Shown: positions 37,672-50,210 of the stretch, piece after piece
Layout: the number at the start of each line of letters is the position of its first letter
Position numbering within the stretch: position 1 is the stretch's first letter
Assembly (NCBI GenBank): GCA_037013495.1
Contig: CM072806.1
Location: forward strand, 18,955,001 to 19,019,000
Direction: 5' to 3'
DNA: 64,000 bases
From: Hippophae tibetana
Lineage: Eukaryota; Streptophyta; Magnoliopsida; Rosales; Elaeagnaceae
The notes under the pieces: model-generated
The model's input: the letters and a program-made list of their open reading frames with translations, nothing else
What the model was told of the DNA's origin: nothing
The model's database searches: none
Position numbers and translations under genes: made by a program

Positions 37672-38399
37672 AATCCCTCTATTTTATGTTGTGCGAAAAT
37701 AGAAGAAAAAACTTGATAAATGTTACCCGAGCTCTTATGTTTACTGTCTTACCCAAGCTCCATGTTTAATGTCCAAGCCCAAAACTGTTAATTTTTTTTT
37801 TGGTGATTTGGATATTAAATTCAGCACACATTTGTTTCTTAAAAAAAAAAATCAGCGCACCTGATTTGGGTATTAAATATTGAATTTTTTTTATAGGTGA
37901 ACCAGAAATATAAATGAAAAAGTTCAATCCATTTGTAGGCTAGATTTTTTATATGGCGTGACATTGAACCCTCTGATGAATATGGTTTAGTTGTTAATGA
38001 TATGTTTAATTGACTAAACAAGAATGAGAAAGAGAAAATGGAGAGGAAGAAAAAAGAAATTGAAGGAAGAAACTGAAAAATGAAAGAAGAAAAGGAAGAA
38101 ATTAAAGATTGTGTATTTTATTTTATTTGCTACATAAATGTATATATGTATTTTAATTAAAATATGTGTTAGTGGTTTAGGATGATGAAGATGCTGTATT
38201 AAACCTCAATTTTAATATTTGTTGGAATCACTTAATTATGTTAAGCATGTAATTGATGTTTGGTTACGTGTGTAATTTATATATATGTAAGGAAATGTGA
38301 TGGAATCACCTCAAATTGATCAATTATGAAATGAAATTGAAATCACCTTTAATTCGTTAATATTTTGTTTAATTTAGAGATTAGAAAGGAGAAATGAGT

Positions 38400-39330
38400 A
38401 TTTTAAAAACCGGTTAATATTACCCCAGTTTACTAACAGTTTAAAATGCCAGTTTTTGAGAAGTGTTTTAAAATGTAAAAACTGTTTACACAAAGATAGT
38501 TTCATACACCAGTGTGCAAACTTTTAAGTTTACACCAGTTTAATACAGAAACAGTTTCATTCACAAACAGTTTAAACACAGAGCTTACACATCTCCAAAT
38601 TACATCAGTTTACTGTTTTATGAACTGTTTCAGTTTGCAATAGGTTTTCACACACTTAAAAATTCATGTCTAATTCAACCTAATAAGATCTCATTGAGTT
38701 AAAGGTTGTATAGATTTCTAAATTGTCGAGGATCTTTACTCCTAGCCGATGTAGGACTTTAGTTCCTTAACACTACCCCTTTCACATCGGCGGGGAAGAG
38801 CGGGCAGAGTATGCCCTGAGTGTCGACGGAGGTGAGCTTCAAGGGTACCCGAGAGCCAAGAGCTCAAATATCAATTTAGAAACTCATGTTTAACTCAACC
38901 GAATAAGATCTTATTGAATTAAAGGTTGCATAGACTTATAAACTGTTAAGGATGTTTACTCCCGACCGATGTGGGACTTTGGTTCCATAACACACAATTA
39001 ACACATACAGTGTACAACAGTTTACACTGATAATTGACCCAGTTTACACCAGTGTGCACTGTACCAGTTTAATACAGGAAGTTTTATACACAGAATGTTG
39101 AAACACAGACCATTTACACATCTCCAAATTACACCAGTTTACAACCTGTACAGTAAATTATTTCCTAAACTATAATACAGACAGCTTATCCTAATATACC
39201 AGAAATCACAAGTTGGCAACAGTTTACAATCCCAGTTTCCAACAGTTTACAAAAATTAAAGGTTAAAAGTTATACAATTTACAAAAACAGCCATTACATT
39301 TTACAAATAATTTACAAAACATCTAAACAG
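38400..39330. repeat. Degenerate minisatellite based on CAGTTTACACC
   Basis: Irregular units of about 10-17 bases (CAGTTTACACCAGTTTAA and variants) fill both flanks of a TRIM element at 38656-38992. The motif does not occur elsewhere in the window. Confidence 0.8.
38656..38992 (-). mobile_element. TRIM (terminal-repeat retrotransposon in miniature)
   Basis: Two direct repeats of about 117 bases (38656-38772 and 38876-38992) bound a 103-base interior. On the minus strand each LTR starts TGTTA and carries AAAGTCCCACATCGG (diverged in the other copy), a motif widespread in plant TRIM LTRs. Immediately inside the upstream LTR lies TTGATATTTGAGC, a decayed version of the initiator tRNA-Met binding site TGGTATCAGAGC. 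Before the downstream LTR lies a purine tract, GAAAGGGGTAG. Flanking CACAC (38651-38655) and CACAA (38993-38997) are probably a 5-bp target duplication with one change. No protein is encoded. Confidence 0.85.
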
Positions 39331-40262
39331 ATGCAGATGACTTTGAACGGTTTTTTACACGGTTGATATTTTGCTTGAGGCGTCTAGCCTTCTTATTTAT
39401 CTTTTTGCCATTCATTATGTGTAGTACCCCTGCACTTCGATTGTTTGATTCCATATGACTTTGTTGATTAATGATTGGGGGCATATTGAGCTCAAATTCA
39501 GATTGTTATGTGAAGATTCTAATACGAGAAACAATTATATGAAATTTAATTGTTCTTCTTACTAAAATAGATAAAGGGGATCTACATGAGAAATGAAAAT
39601 GATAATCTATGAAATCTTTGAACGAGCTATATATCAATTCAACCAAACAAACCTCACAACATAGATTGAACAATTAACACAACTGAAGAACAAAATAACA
39701 TTCTTAATTCAAGACTCAATAAAAACAACCTGTAAAAAGAAAGAAGAAACTGCATTACACACACTAGTGACGGTGTGCCTCAGAGGCTCCTGTCCAAGCT
39801 AGCAGCATGTATAAACATAGCAAATATCACACAGCATGCAAGACAGTCATATATATTAAAAAGTTATAAGGGATTTCCAATCTCTTCAAGACCTCATAAG
39901 TGAAAACATATTTGTTAAATAATGATTGTACTTTCACAACATGCAATCATACATTACATAACAAACCATCATAAAGAGTCTAATACTTGATATATTATTA
40001 GGATAAGGAGATACAGATTCCTTAGAGACTAAAACCAAAAATACATAATCAAAAAGCAAAAGTAATAATTAGAAAACTATAGGCATGTTACAAGAAAAGG
40101 AAAGGAAGCATGCAACTATGCAAAACAAATAAGTTTTCTAATTAGAGTCTAAATTTAGTATGATAGCATATACACAATAGAAACTTAGATTATACTAATA
40201 TATTAGCAGATCATGCATAACAATATATATAACGAGGTACACTTATATAGAAACTCAATCTA
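39331..40262. other. Intergenic DNA without recognised content
   Basis: No gene or element was recognised between the minisatellite and the copia LTR. Confidence 0.55.
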
Positions 40263-40503
40263 TGTGGTAACTGACAAATATATCATTTCTGTTAATTATC
40301 AATTATTTCATATATTTCTGATTCTTTTTCTGTACAAGAGTTTAGGTATATGTATACAAGGAAAACGAAAATTAAACAATAATCCTAATTGCTACACATC
40401 CATGTTTTATGGCTCCACTAATATTATTGTCTACTACATGTTTTGCTCTACAATGCATTGGTGTCTACCACTGTTGCAGCATGCACCACAACACACACCA
40501 ACA
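40263..40503 (-). repeat. 3' LTR of copia element A
   Basis: 241 bases with TGT...ACA ends, directly preceded on the minus strand by a polypurine tract. The pol stop codon lies within the polypurine tract region, as in many compact copia elements. Confidence 0.8.
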
Positions 40504-40510
40504 CTTCCCC

Positions 40511-43500
40511 TCAAGTTGGTGCATATATGTCTCTTATGCCCAACTTGTCAAGTGAGTTGTAGAAGTTCTTTGCAAACACAGATTTTGTGAGTATATCAGC
40601 CAATTGATCTTCTGATTTAACAAAAGGAAGCTGAATAATCTTTTCTTCAAGATTTTGTTTGATGAAGTTTCGATCCACTTCAACGTGCTTCGTGCGATCA
40701 TGTTGAACTGGATTGTGAGAGATGACAATGGTTGCTTTGTTATCACAAAATAAGTTCATTTCAGAGTTAGGAGTAACACCAATCTCAGTTAGAAGTTTTT
40801 TCAACCAAAGAAGCTCACATATTCCCTTGACCATTCCTCGAAATTCAGCTTCAGCACTAGATAAGGCAACTACCTTTTGCTTCTTGCTTCTCCATGTAAC
40901 AAGATTTCCCCTCACAAAAGTAAAGTACCCAGCAGTAGATTTCCTATCCTTCATATTTCCTGCCCAGTCTGAATCTGTATATCCAATGACTTCCAATTGA
41001 CCATTCTTTGAAAACATAAGTCCTTTCCCAGATGAGGATTTTAAATAACGGAGTATTCGTATGACGACATCCATATGATCTTCACTTGGGCAGTGCATAA
41101 ACTGACTCACGACACTCACAATATAAGCAATATCAGGTCGAGTATGAGATAAGTATATGAGTTTACCTACTAACCTTTGATATCTCTGTTTATCTACTGG
41201 TACTTGGTCCACATATTCTCCAAGTTTATGATTTTGGACCATCGGAATATCGATAGGTTTACAATCTAGTAATTTTGCCTCTGCTAGTAGGTCTAGAGTA
41301 TATTTCCTTTGGGAAAGACATATACCTTGTTTTGATCTTGCTACCTCAATGCCTAAGAAGTATTTGAGCCCTCCCAAGTCCTTCATTTCAAACTCATTTG
41401 ACAGTTGTTCTTGAAGCCTAGAGATTTCTTCTTTATCATCCCCTATAATGATCATGTCATCTACATAGACTATAAGGGCTATTATTTTTCCCAATCGATA
41501 TTTTAGGAAAAAAAGTGTGGTCAAAGTTGCTTTGTTGAAGCCCATATTTTCTCATTACTGAACTCAATCTTCCAAACCATGCTCGAGGTGATTGTTTTAG
41601 TCCATACAATGCTCGTTGTAATCTACATGCAGTTTCTTTTCCCGGTGTAACAATATGTCCTGGTGGGATATCCATGTAAATCTCTTCTTCAAGGTCACCA
41701 TGAAGGAAGGAATTCTTCACGTCAAGTTGGTGCAATGGCCAATCTAAATTTGCTACAAGAGATAACAAAACTCTCACAGTTTTTAGTTTAGCCACAGGTG
41801 AGAAGGTTTCTTGATAATCTATACCATGTTTCTGTGTATACCCTTTTTCTACTAGCCTCGCCTTATATCGATCAACTGACCCATCTGCTTTATACTTAAT
41901 GGAGAAAATCCACTTGAATCCTACCATCTTCCTACCATCTTCCTCCCTTAAGGCAACTTGCTTAACACCCATGTGTTGTTCTTCTGCAGTGCCTCAAATT
42001 CTTCTTTTATAGCTTGAGCCCAATTTGGATCAGATAAGGCTTCTTCAACGCTGCTTGGAATTTGACATGAGTAGAGTGTTTGTGCAAACGCCCTGATAGG
42101 TTCTGATAACCCTTGAGTAGATACATAATTGGCTATTGGATACTTGGATTGTCGTTCCTCTCTGTCTGGAGAGTATCGATTCAGAGGTTTGCCTCGATTG
42201 TGTCTGAAAGGTAGAACATAACCAACAGATGTATCTATATCATTAGTTTGTAAAGGTCTGATAGGAGAACTTACCTTAGGAGTATTCTCAGCAGAAGGAT
42301 CATTGGGTACTAGAGAGTGGAGGAGTGCATCAACCACTGCATCTTCTGGAGATTCAGTCACTAGTTCAGATTCAGTTCTTAGAAGTTCAAGTTCGGGTCT
42401 AGGTACTAGCTCATCCATATTGTTGGCATTGTCTGAGTATGTCGGATTGTTAATGTCTAATACTTCAACATCAAGCCAATTCCATTCTTCACCATAACTC
42501 TCCCCCTCAAGAGGGTAATTGGATACTGATGATGGAAAAAACCATTCAGATTGTAGGAAAGTGACATCCATGGTAGTGTAGGTTCTTTTAGTAATAGGAT
42601 CGTAGCATCGATATCCATTTTTTGTACGCCATACCCCAAGAAAACACATCGGACAGCACATGGATCCAACTTAATTCGTTGATTTTTATGGAGGTGGACA
42701 AAAGCAACACATCCAAAAATTCGGGGCGGAAGCATCAAAATAGTAGGCAAGGGAACATGATCAGATAGCACCTTTAATAGAGTCTGAAATTGTAAGGTTT
42801 TGTGGGCATACGGTTTAGTAGATACACAGTTGTAGTAACATCATCACTCCAGTATCTACTAGGCATATGTGTATCAATTAATAAGGCCCGAGTAGTTTCT
42901 AAAATATGCCTATTCTTCCTCTCTGCAGTCTCATTCTGTTGTGGGGTTTGTGAACACGAGGTTTCATGGAGAATACCATGGTTTTCCAAGTATGTCCGAA
43001 ATTGTTGATTAACATACTCCCATCCATGATCAAACGTAAGAATCTTAATTTTCTTAGAAAATTGTGTCTGAATCATGGTGTGAAACAAGTGAAACATAGA
43101 AAATACTTCATCTTTATGTTTGAGAAGGTAAAGCCATATCATTGGTGTACAATCATCAACAAAAATTACAAACCAACGATGACCCGTTGACGTAGTGATC
43201 GGGGAAGGTCCCCAAACATCAGAATGTACTAAAGCAAAATGAGTCATACTTTTATGCATGCTCATAGGATAATATGCCCTATGAATTTTTGCTAAGATAC
43301 AAGTATCATATTTGAAATCCGAGGGTGTGATATTTGAAAATAAACTAGGGAGTAGGTGCTTTAAATACCCAAATGATGGATGCCCAAATGGACGATGACA
43401 TAACCAAATCTATCGTTCGTTGTTACTAATGGTATGTTGCATGTGATTGGATCTTCCTGAACTGAGGTCATCCATATAATATAACCCTCATCTCTTAGTA

Positions 43501-43949
43501 CCACGCCCAATGATCTCCTTGGTGAGAATATCTTGTAGAAGACAAAAAGTAGAATACATCAATACTACACAATTAAGATTTGATGTGACCTGACTTACAG
43601 ACATTAGTCGGTTTGAAAGATAGGGTACAAGTAAAGTATTAGATAATGACAATGAAGAAGATAAAGTCACTGTTCTAGCCCCTGTAACTGGATAAGTGAC
43701 CCCATTGGCATTGGCAACACAGCTCTATCTTGGCTGGGTTGTATTGGAGAGATATTTTGGGTCAAATGTCATATGATTTAAAGCTCTAGAGTCTAGAATC
43801 CAATTCTCATTATCACTATGAGTAGAGATGTGAAATGCTTTACTTGAAATACCTGGATCCTGAGAAGATTCGGCCTGAGGAATAATGGATAGTGAGGCAT
43901 TATTGGTAGCCACAAAGGATATGAAAAAAACCATACTAGTGTCTACCAT
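40511..43949 (-). pseudogene. Copia element A polyprotein remnant (protease, integrase, RT, RNase H)
   Basis: From upstream to downstream on the minus strand come four parts. The protease (43949-43725) has the active site WILDSRALNHMT, where the usual D-S/T-G-A has Gly changed to Arg. The integrase (about 43400-42774) has HSDVWGP, LTFDHGWEYVNQQF and QQNETAERKNRHILE, showing the three acidic positions. A linker with a broken frame (42771-41948) follows. The last part is reverse transcriptase and RNase H (41972-40511), with YVDDMIIIG, the RNase H motifs TDSDWAGNMKDRKS and SSAEAEFRG, and LADILTKS near the C-terminus. At least two frameshifts (near 42772 and 41530) and several stops make it nonfunctional, although the RT/RNase H half is open for 344 codons. 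Confidence 0.92.
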
Positions 43950-44059
43950 TTCAAAACAAGTATTGGGGAGAAGAAATTCATTGAGTTAATGATTATGTTT
44001 GAATTCTTTAAAGGGTTGTGGGTTTATCCCTTCTGGAGTTATTTGAGGTAGGGATTATC

Positions 44060-45236
44060 CATGTAAACAAAAAAAAGCCCAAAAATTGGAAACAAAGTTA
44101 AGAAGCTACACCACCATATGAGACCATATGTACAAAAAAAATGCTAGAGGCTTATGGTTACCATGCCTAACAGAAGAATAGGCGAATGAAGTTATCAAGG
44201 AAATTCATAATGGGGGATGCAGAGTCCGTTTGGGAGGATGAAGCTTGAACCAAAGAATCATCAATCAAGGGTATTATTGGCCTATCATGTTCAATGATTG
44301 CACTCTACATGCCAAAAAAATGTGATAAGTGCCAAAGATATGCCACCATCCCCCTTTATATGTCAGTGGAATGAAATAGATTATAGGTACTTGGCCATTT
44401 GCAAAATTGAGAAGTGATATTGTATTATTATTCCTATTGCAAAAACTTAGTGAAAATTCCTTATAATGACAATTGACTATGTTTCAAAGTGGGTAGAGGC
44501 AAAACCATTAGTAAGGATCCAAGAAGAAATATTGAGAAAATTTGTACGGAGAAATATTGTCTATCGATTTGGCCTTCACAAGGAGTTGATGATTGATAAT
44601 GGTAGATAATTTATCAACAAACCCTTTGTCACTTTTTGTGAAGGGCTAGGAATCAAATTATCTTGTTCCACCCTTTATCGACCCCAGGAAAATGGACAGG
44701 TAGAATCCTCAAACAAGGTCCTTATCAACAACTTACACAAAAACTTAAAGAGTGCTTAAAGAAAGTGGGCAGAAGAATTGCCAAGGTTGCTATGAGTGAT
44801 GATAACAATACTATGTCAGTAATGGATGAGACTTCTTTCTCGCTTGTATATGGAGCTGAGGTAGTCAATCTAGTGGAAATTTTGCAATCAACCTTAAGGA
44901 TTAGGATAAGTAGCAATGATAATGAAGAAAATAGGTCCATCGACTTGGTATTATGTAAAGAGAGTATAGAGAAGGAAAAAAAATGAAGGCCTAAAATAGG
45001 AATGTCCAAAAAAATTTAACAAGAACGTCCGAAGAAATATCAAAGTAGGAAATTTGGTGATAATGAAAGCTTTAGGGAAGAACATAGAGAGCAAGGCAAG
45101 GAAATTGGTAGTTACTTGGAAAGGACTATATAAATTAGTAGGAGTAGTGCTAGAAGGAACTTACAAATTAGAAAACTTAGGAGGAAAGAATGATGATTTT
45201 CACTGGAATGCAGATCACCTCCACATATATTATTAG
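44060..45236 (+). pseudogene. Tat-like Ty3/gypsy integrase C-terminal remnant
   Basis: Broken plus-strand frames read the last part of a gypsy polyprotein. They include a zinc-binding and catalytic-core remnant around 44280-44700 and SFSLVYGAEVVNLVEI at about 44835-44885. The integrase ends in a GNLVIMKALG...LENLG segment and NADHLHIYY just before the stop at 45236. These phrases match the Tat/Athila side of plant Ty3/gypsy. The N-terminal domains are absent, cut off where copia A begins. The element's repeat-rich 3' region continues, interrupted, to the right edge of the window. Confidence 0.82.
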
Positions 45237-45239
45237 TAG

Positions 45240-45924
45240 GTAGGTATTTTTTAATGACATATGGTATTTTGTTTTCATAACCCATCGTGCATACATCCAA
45301 GCCTAAAAAAGAATACATCATCATAATGATCGATTTAAAACTTGACTCTATGAGATACATACCAAATAATCATCTAGCATTAAGGAGCCCAAATAATCTC
45401 TACCCATTTGAGATGTGGTTACATGAGGTAATGACAGAATACCCGGATGAAGAAAGAAGCCAAAAATTTGAGAAACATTTTATTCCTTTTTTGGAAAAGT
45501 GTCCTGATGATAGGTTAAGATTGATCTGGTGACATCCATTTTGTATGCAAATAAATTAACACAAAATCCTCATCAGGTCAAAACCCATTTGAGACATATG
45601 TATAAAAGGTAATAAAGAATGCCTAGCTCAAGAAAGAAGCCAAAAATTCAAAAAATATTACATTCCTTTTTTGGGAAAAGGTGTCCTAATAATGGATTAA
45701 GATCGATCTAGTGACACCCATACCATATGTAAATAAATTATCGTAAAATCCTCATCTAAGAGCAAGGAGGTCAAATTATCTCTATCCATTTGAGATGCAA
45801 GTATAAGAGGAAATAAAAGAATATTCATCTTGAGAAAGAAGTTAAAAATCCTCATTTAAGAGTAAGGAGGTCAAATAACCCTACTCATTAGATATGTAGG
45901 TATAAGAGGCAATAAATGAATGTC
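45240..45924 (+). repeat. 3' region of the Tat-like gypsy: tandem repeats, part 1
   Basis: Irregular tandem units carry the recurring phrases AAAATCCTCATCTAAGAG, AAGGAGGTCAAATAA and AAAGAATGCCTAG...AAGAAAGAAG. The array continues at 50211-50520 after the inserted LTR element. Translated pieces (for example FLEKCPDDRLRLIW) are not recognised as any protein. Confidence 0.75.
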
Positions 45925-47679
45925 TGATGAGCGAAAACCGGCATCGCCGATTTTTGCCAATACTTTGGTTTAATTATTTATAAAACTCTCGCAAGTGCAC
46001 GAATCATTTCGAAGAAAATGATAAGTATACTCCCAAGGTCGATCTAAGGAAGGAATGTATGTGGTTTTTAATTTATTATTCAAACTTTTAAAAACGAAAT
46101 TAAATCCTAAACATCTCGTCACCATATTTTGGGTTTTTTGTGTTTCTAATCTAATAACATAAAAATAAACATAGATTCAATAAATATTTATGCAAATTTT
46201 ATCATTTATAATGGTGGAGTATTTATGGATATAATAACTAAGTTAATTATGCTTGCTCATATTATTTAGGTTATTAAAAATATGAATTGATATTTATTGA
46301 TTCTCCCTTTTTTATATGAATACCACCTTTGGTGGGGTTAGATATTCTTTGTTAACTAAACAAATTAATTAACACATATGGGTGGGGTTGATAACTAATT
46401 TGGTTAATTAAATTAATTCCTTTTTCTAAGAGATTGAAAATGAACCATTTAAATGCCACCTTTTGTGGGGTTAGACAGTTTAAACTTTATTCAAGGTGTC
46501 TAAATTAAACCTAAGAATTTAGTTATCCGAGTACTAACTTTCAAGTTTTAAAAACACTACTGAAAACATGTTGTCAATACATTTTCAGATAATAATTCTT
46601 ATAAAAACTTTTGAAATAAATTTTCACTCTAACTACCGGGCGATTGTACCAACAAATAAAAGAGCACTACTCTAAATCAGACTGGATAACTAAACCTTAA
46701 AATCTAATTTTCAGATTTAAGTTTGTAATGAAAAATAATATATTTCTCTCTAACATTCTTAATATAAAATCTTGAATAAAAATAAAATCAATTCATTTTA
46801 GAGATTTTCACCTATTTAATATTTTGCAAGCATAACAACGTTATTATTACATCATGTTTACTAACTGCCAGCAGAGTTAAATTTAATCACAGACAAATTA
46901 AATATAACATATAAGAATAAAGCATAAAAAATAACTGTAAAGAAAATAAAATCCTTACAGAACTTCGATGCTATTCCCGTTGCTGGAAAACCTCCAAGCG
47001 GAATTTGCACTCCCATTTATTGAATCAAAAAACTAATAAATTACAAAAACATAACTAGTTCTTCCCAAAAAGGGAAGAACTCTAAAACTAAGAAAAACTA
47101 ATTAAGAAAAGCTAAAAACTAAGAAAAACTAAAAAAAACTAAAAAATCTAAGAAAGGAAGAGAAAGAAAGAAGAGATAAGTGTGTTTTGAGGTGTGTTTA
47201 GAAGTGAAGAGAAGGGGGTATTTATAGGTGAGAATTGGGAGAAAAAGTGAGTGAAAAAATGTTAAAAAATTGTGAAAACGCGGAGTGGAATTGCTGACGT
47301 TAGCATGACGTCGTGGGGCGGATGTGCGCGAAAATGGGACAAAATGGGCAACGGCGCGCGAGACAGTAGGAGTGCGCGCGGAAATGGAAGCAGGCGGCGC
47401 GATTTCCTCCTTTTTGACATTTTTGATATTTTTGACCCATTTTGTCTAATTTTTCGATATTTGTTGACTTTTTCTTATTTATTTATTAATATATTTGTGA
47501 TGTATTGCTTCCAGTATTCCTTTTTGAGTCTTTAAGTTACGTTTTTAAGCGAAAATACATGAAAAACAATAAAAATACCCGTGATTTCGAAAAAGAAAAA
47601 TTTATATAAATATATATATTTTTAATCAATTAATGTGCATAAAATCATGGTAATTTTAGTGCTTTTTAAGCACTCATCA
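45925..47679 (-). repeat. Full-length LTR (3' LTR)
   Basis: It starts TGATGAGC and ends CACTCATCA. A GC-rich stretch at about 47310-47400 is the counterpart of bases 95-265 at the window start, and the last 460 bases match 1-542. Confidence 0.85.
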
Positions 47680-49879
47680 GAACCCCCAACCAGCTTCTTG
47701 CTAGTCCCTTAGCAATAGAAGCGATAAAAACTAAAAATTAAACTATCCTAAATCACTTTCGTGGATTGAAACGGTTGCATTTAGCCTATGCGACAAGCCT
47801 TTAAACCCCTAGGTTGCCCTAGTGGACGAGCTTGAGTCTCGTGAGGGTTTTCAGTAATGATACCCACAAACATTGAACTAAATGTAAAAATCAAAAGAAA
47901 CAATAAAAATAATCAAATCAAAAACTAAAATTACAACAAAATCAAAAATTAATTTAAGAATAAAATAAAACAACATATCACAAAAATGTCTCATACTTTT
48001 TAATCTCCTTTAAGATCATAATTAAAACCTCAAGCATAAGTTATTTTAATCTCTTTAAACAATCATGATTTTTTATAATAATTAGTCGAAAATCATTTTC
48101 ATATTTCATGTCAAAAATGTATCAATTTAATTTCACCAAATTTCAGTGTCATGAATCAGAATTTGCTTCGACTCTATTCCTCACAAGTCAATACTCTCAA
48201 AACACTGAATCCTATGGGTTCAAACATTCATACTATTTTATATACGAAAGAGTTGATTTATATAAATGAACTAATATGTTCGCATATGTATAAAGAGTAA
48301 AGGCTCAAAGTGTTATTTTAACATTGATCTCATGAAAGGAATCGAATGTATAAATTATAAAGATATCATATATAAAAATTATTTTCATGCATAAATCAAA
48401 CTCATTAAGAAAGAATTTCAAGATATATGTTTTTTACAAATGAAGAAATTGCAATGACTTTTTAGGGAATTACTTCCTATATCTTTCTTTTGTAATTAGC
48501 CTGTACTCACAAATTTGTAGGCAATGTGGGTCATAGTATGTAGATGATACTATATATTTTTTATCTCTCTATATTTTTTTTTTCTGAAGATATTTTTCAA
48601 TATATGTATTTTTTAGAGAGTCAACCATGTACATATTGTACATTTTTTTAGGATTTTGGTGAGTGGTTAATTTTGTGGCTTTTCTATTTGATCTTGGTTT
48701 AGGTAACCCCATATATGTCCTTTTGTTTTTGTAGCAGTCATGCATGAATGAGATATAAGCATATACTATCAATTTCTACTCAAATCATTTAATCTAAGCA
48801 AAATAATAATAAAAAATATATGATACTCTATTAAGATGAGAAAAAAATTCATACATTCAATGCATTAACTTATAGAGATCATCTAAAAATTTGAATAAAT
48901 AAGAAATGTGTTTGGAGTAGAATCTGAATAAAAGAAATTAGGCTCAAATTATATCTCACAAGTGTAGTCTCCACTAAAAAAATTCATAAACACCGATTTT
49001 GGGTTTAATATAATTTCCACATTTTATCAAGAAATACTAGTTATGACAAAAACTAACTAATTATCAAAAATAATTACAAAATATTTCATGATATGTTATC
49101 AAAAATTAATCTAACAGTACAAAAGACTTAACTATTTACTTAAATTTGATTTAAATAAATGATAAATTTTTATGAGAATTAAATTTTTTTATTTATTTTT
49201 TTAATTTTTAATTTTGTTTATTTCAAAAATTACTAAATCACACAAAACAAAAATAAAACCAAATACAAAAAAATGAAAACGTGAACATAAAAAAGAAAAA
49301 AAAATTAATTTTTTTTAATTTTTTAAATTGTTAAATCTTTTTTTTTCTAATTAAGCATGATAACTTTTCGCTACCCCCAACCTAGAACTTACATTGTCCT
49401 CAATGTAACAATTGTAAATTAAAGATAAAGAGAAAAGAGAAGAAAGATTACCTATTTCTTGAGAATGTGTAAGTAGTAATGGAGAAATGCAGGTGCATTC
49501 ATCGTATTCATCATTAAAGTGTATACAGACAGATCGCTGTGAACTTTTAACATCTCAATAAATATTTTTAGTTTTAACAATTTAAAAATTATTCACATAT
49601 AATTAAACTAAAATAAACAATAAAATAAAGTAAATAACAGAAAATTACCTAAAATGATGGGTTGCCTCCATCCAGTGCTTAGTTTAACGTCTTAGCAAGA
49701 CGTAACTTGGGGATTGAATTTTAAGTAAACTCAATTTCCCCTCATCATTGAGTCAATCAAACCTACAAGTAAGATAAGGTTGTCTACCTATACTGTTTCA
49801 AACATGCCCTATTGATTTTCAAATTTTTCTGTACCAAAAACTAGGGGCATGCTTGAGGGTTTTAGATAACCCACATCTA
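47680..49879 (-). other. Noncoding interior of the TGATGAG-family element
   Basis: No gag-pol homology was recognised in 2.2 kb. A polypurine tract (complement of 47680-47692) marks the left edge. The primer-binding site expected next to the other LTR is missing because the first 1.4 kb of that LTR and the adjoining interior are deleted. Confidence 0.7.
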
Positions 49880-50210
49880 GGCGTGGGCGTGGGCGCGCGC
49901 GGCTGGGAGCGTGGCACGACGGCGTTATTTCCTCCTTTTTGACATTTTTGACCCATTTTGTCCAATTTTTCGATATTTGTTGACCTTTTCTCATTTATTT
50001 ATTAATATATTTGTGATGTATTGCTTCCAATATTCCTTTTTGAGTCTTTAAGTTACGTTTTAAACGAAAATACCTGAAAAACAATAAAAATACCCATGAT
50101 TCCGAAAAAGACAAATTTATATAAATATATGATAAAACATATATATATATATTTAATCAATTAATGTGCATAAAATCATGGTAATTTTAGTGCTTTTTAA
50201 GCACTCATCA
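49880..50210 (-). repeat. Truncated LTR (5' LTR) of the TGATGAG-family element
   Basis: This matches the last part of the full LTR from the GC-rich segment onward and ends GCACTCATCA. The remainder is deleted. Confidence 0.8.

Larger units (their letters stand above)
35336..38399. other. AT-rich intergenic DNA with minor repeats
   Basis: No gene was recognised. The stretch 35340-35530 is less AT-rich than its surroundings and looks promoter- or leader-like (ACACGTGTCGCGCCGTG, then CCCTAAGCGACC), but no convincing reading frame follows. A 33-bp tandem repeat lies at 36391-36560. A possible solo LTR lies at 37307-37671. Confidence 0.5.
40263..43985 (-). mobile_element. Ty1/copia retrotransposon A, 5'-truncated
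   Basis: The 3' LTR lies at 40263-40503 (TGTTGGTGTG...TACCACA on the minus strand). A polypurine tract, TTGAGGGGAAG, abuts it at 40504-40514. Upstream on the minus strand run RNase H, reverse transcriptase, integrase and protease remnants. Gag and the 5' LTR are missing: recognisable copia sequence stops near 43985, beside an unrelated gypsy remnant. A single LTR means no age estimate is possible. Confidence 0.9.
45925..50210 (-). mobile_element. LTR element of the TGATGAG/CTCATCA family (Tat-like, noncoding)
   Basis: A full LTR (45925-47679, 1755 bases) and a truncated LTR (about 49880-50210) bound a noncoding interior. On the minus strand the interior next to the full LTR reads TTGCTAAGGGACTAGCAAG, then GGTTGGGGGTTC. 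This is the familiar end of plant Tat/Retand-type elements and a polypurine tract, so the element runs on the minus strand. Flanks ATGTC (45920-45924) and ATGCC (50211-50215) form a 5-bp target duplication with one change. The interior also has GGGTTGCCTCCATCCAGTGC near 49659, another phrase common in such elements. No gag or pol is present, so it is nonautonomous or deleted. Confidence 0.85.

Noticed and set aside
40511..41545. Active reverse transcriptase gene in copia element A
   Set aside because: The frame is open for 344 codons, but gag and the 5' LTR are missing, the protease active site is changed and upstream pol is frameshifted.
45287..45532. Small unknown protein with a PFEMWLHEVMTEYPDEERS segment
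   Set aside because: The segment belongs to the tandem repeat units in the gypsy 3' region; the next units repeat it in broken form, so it is noncoding.
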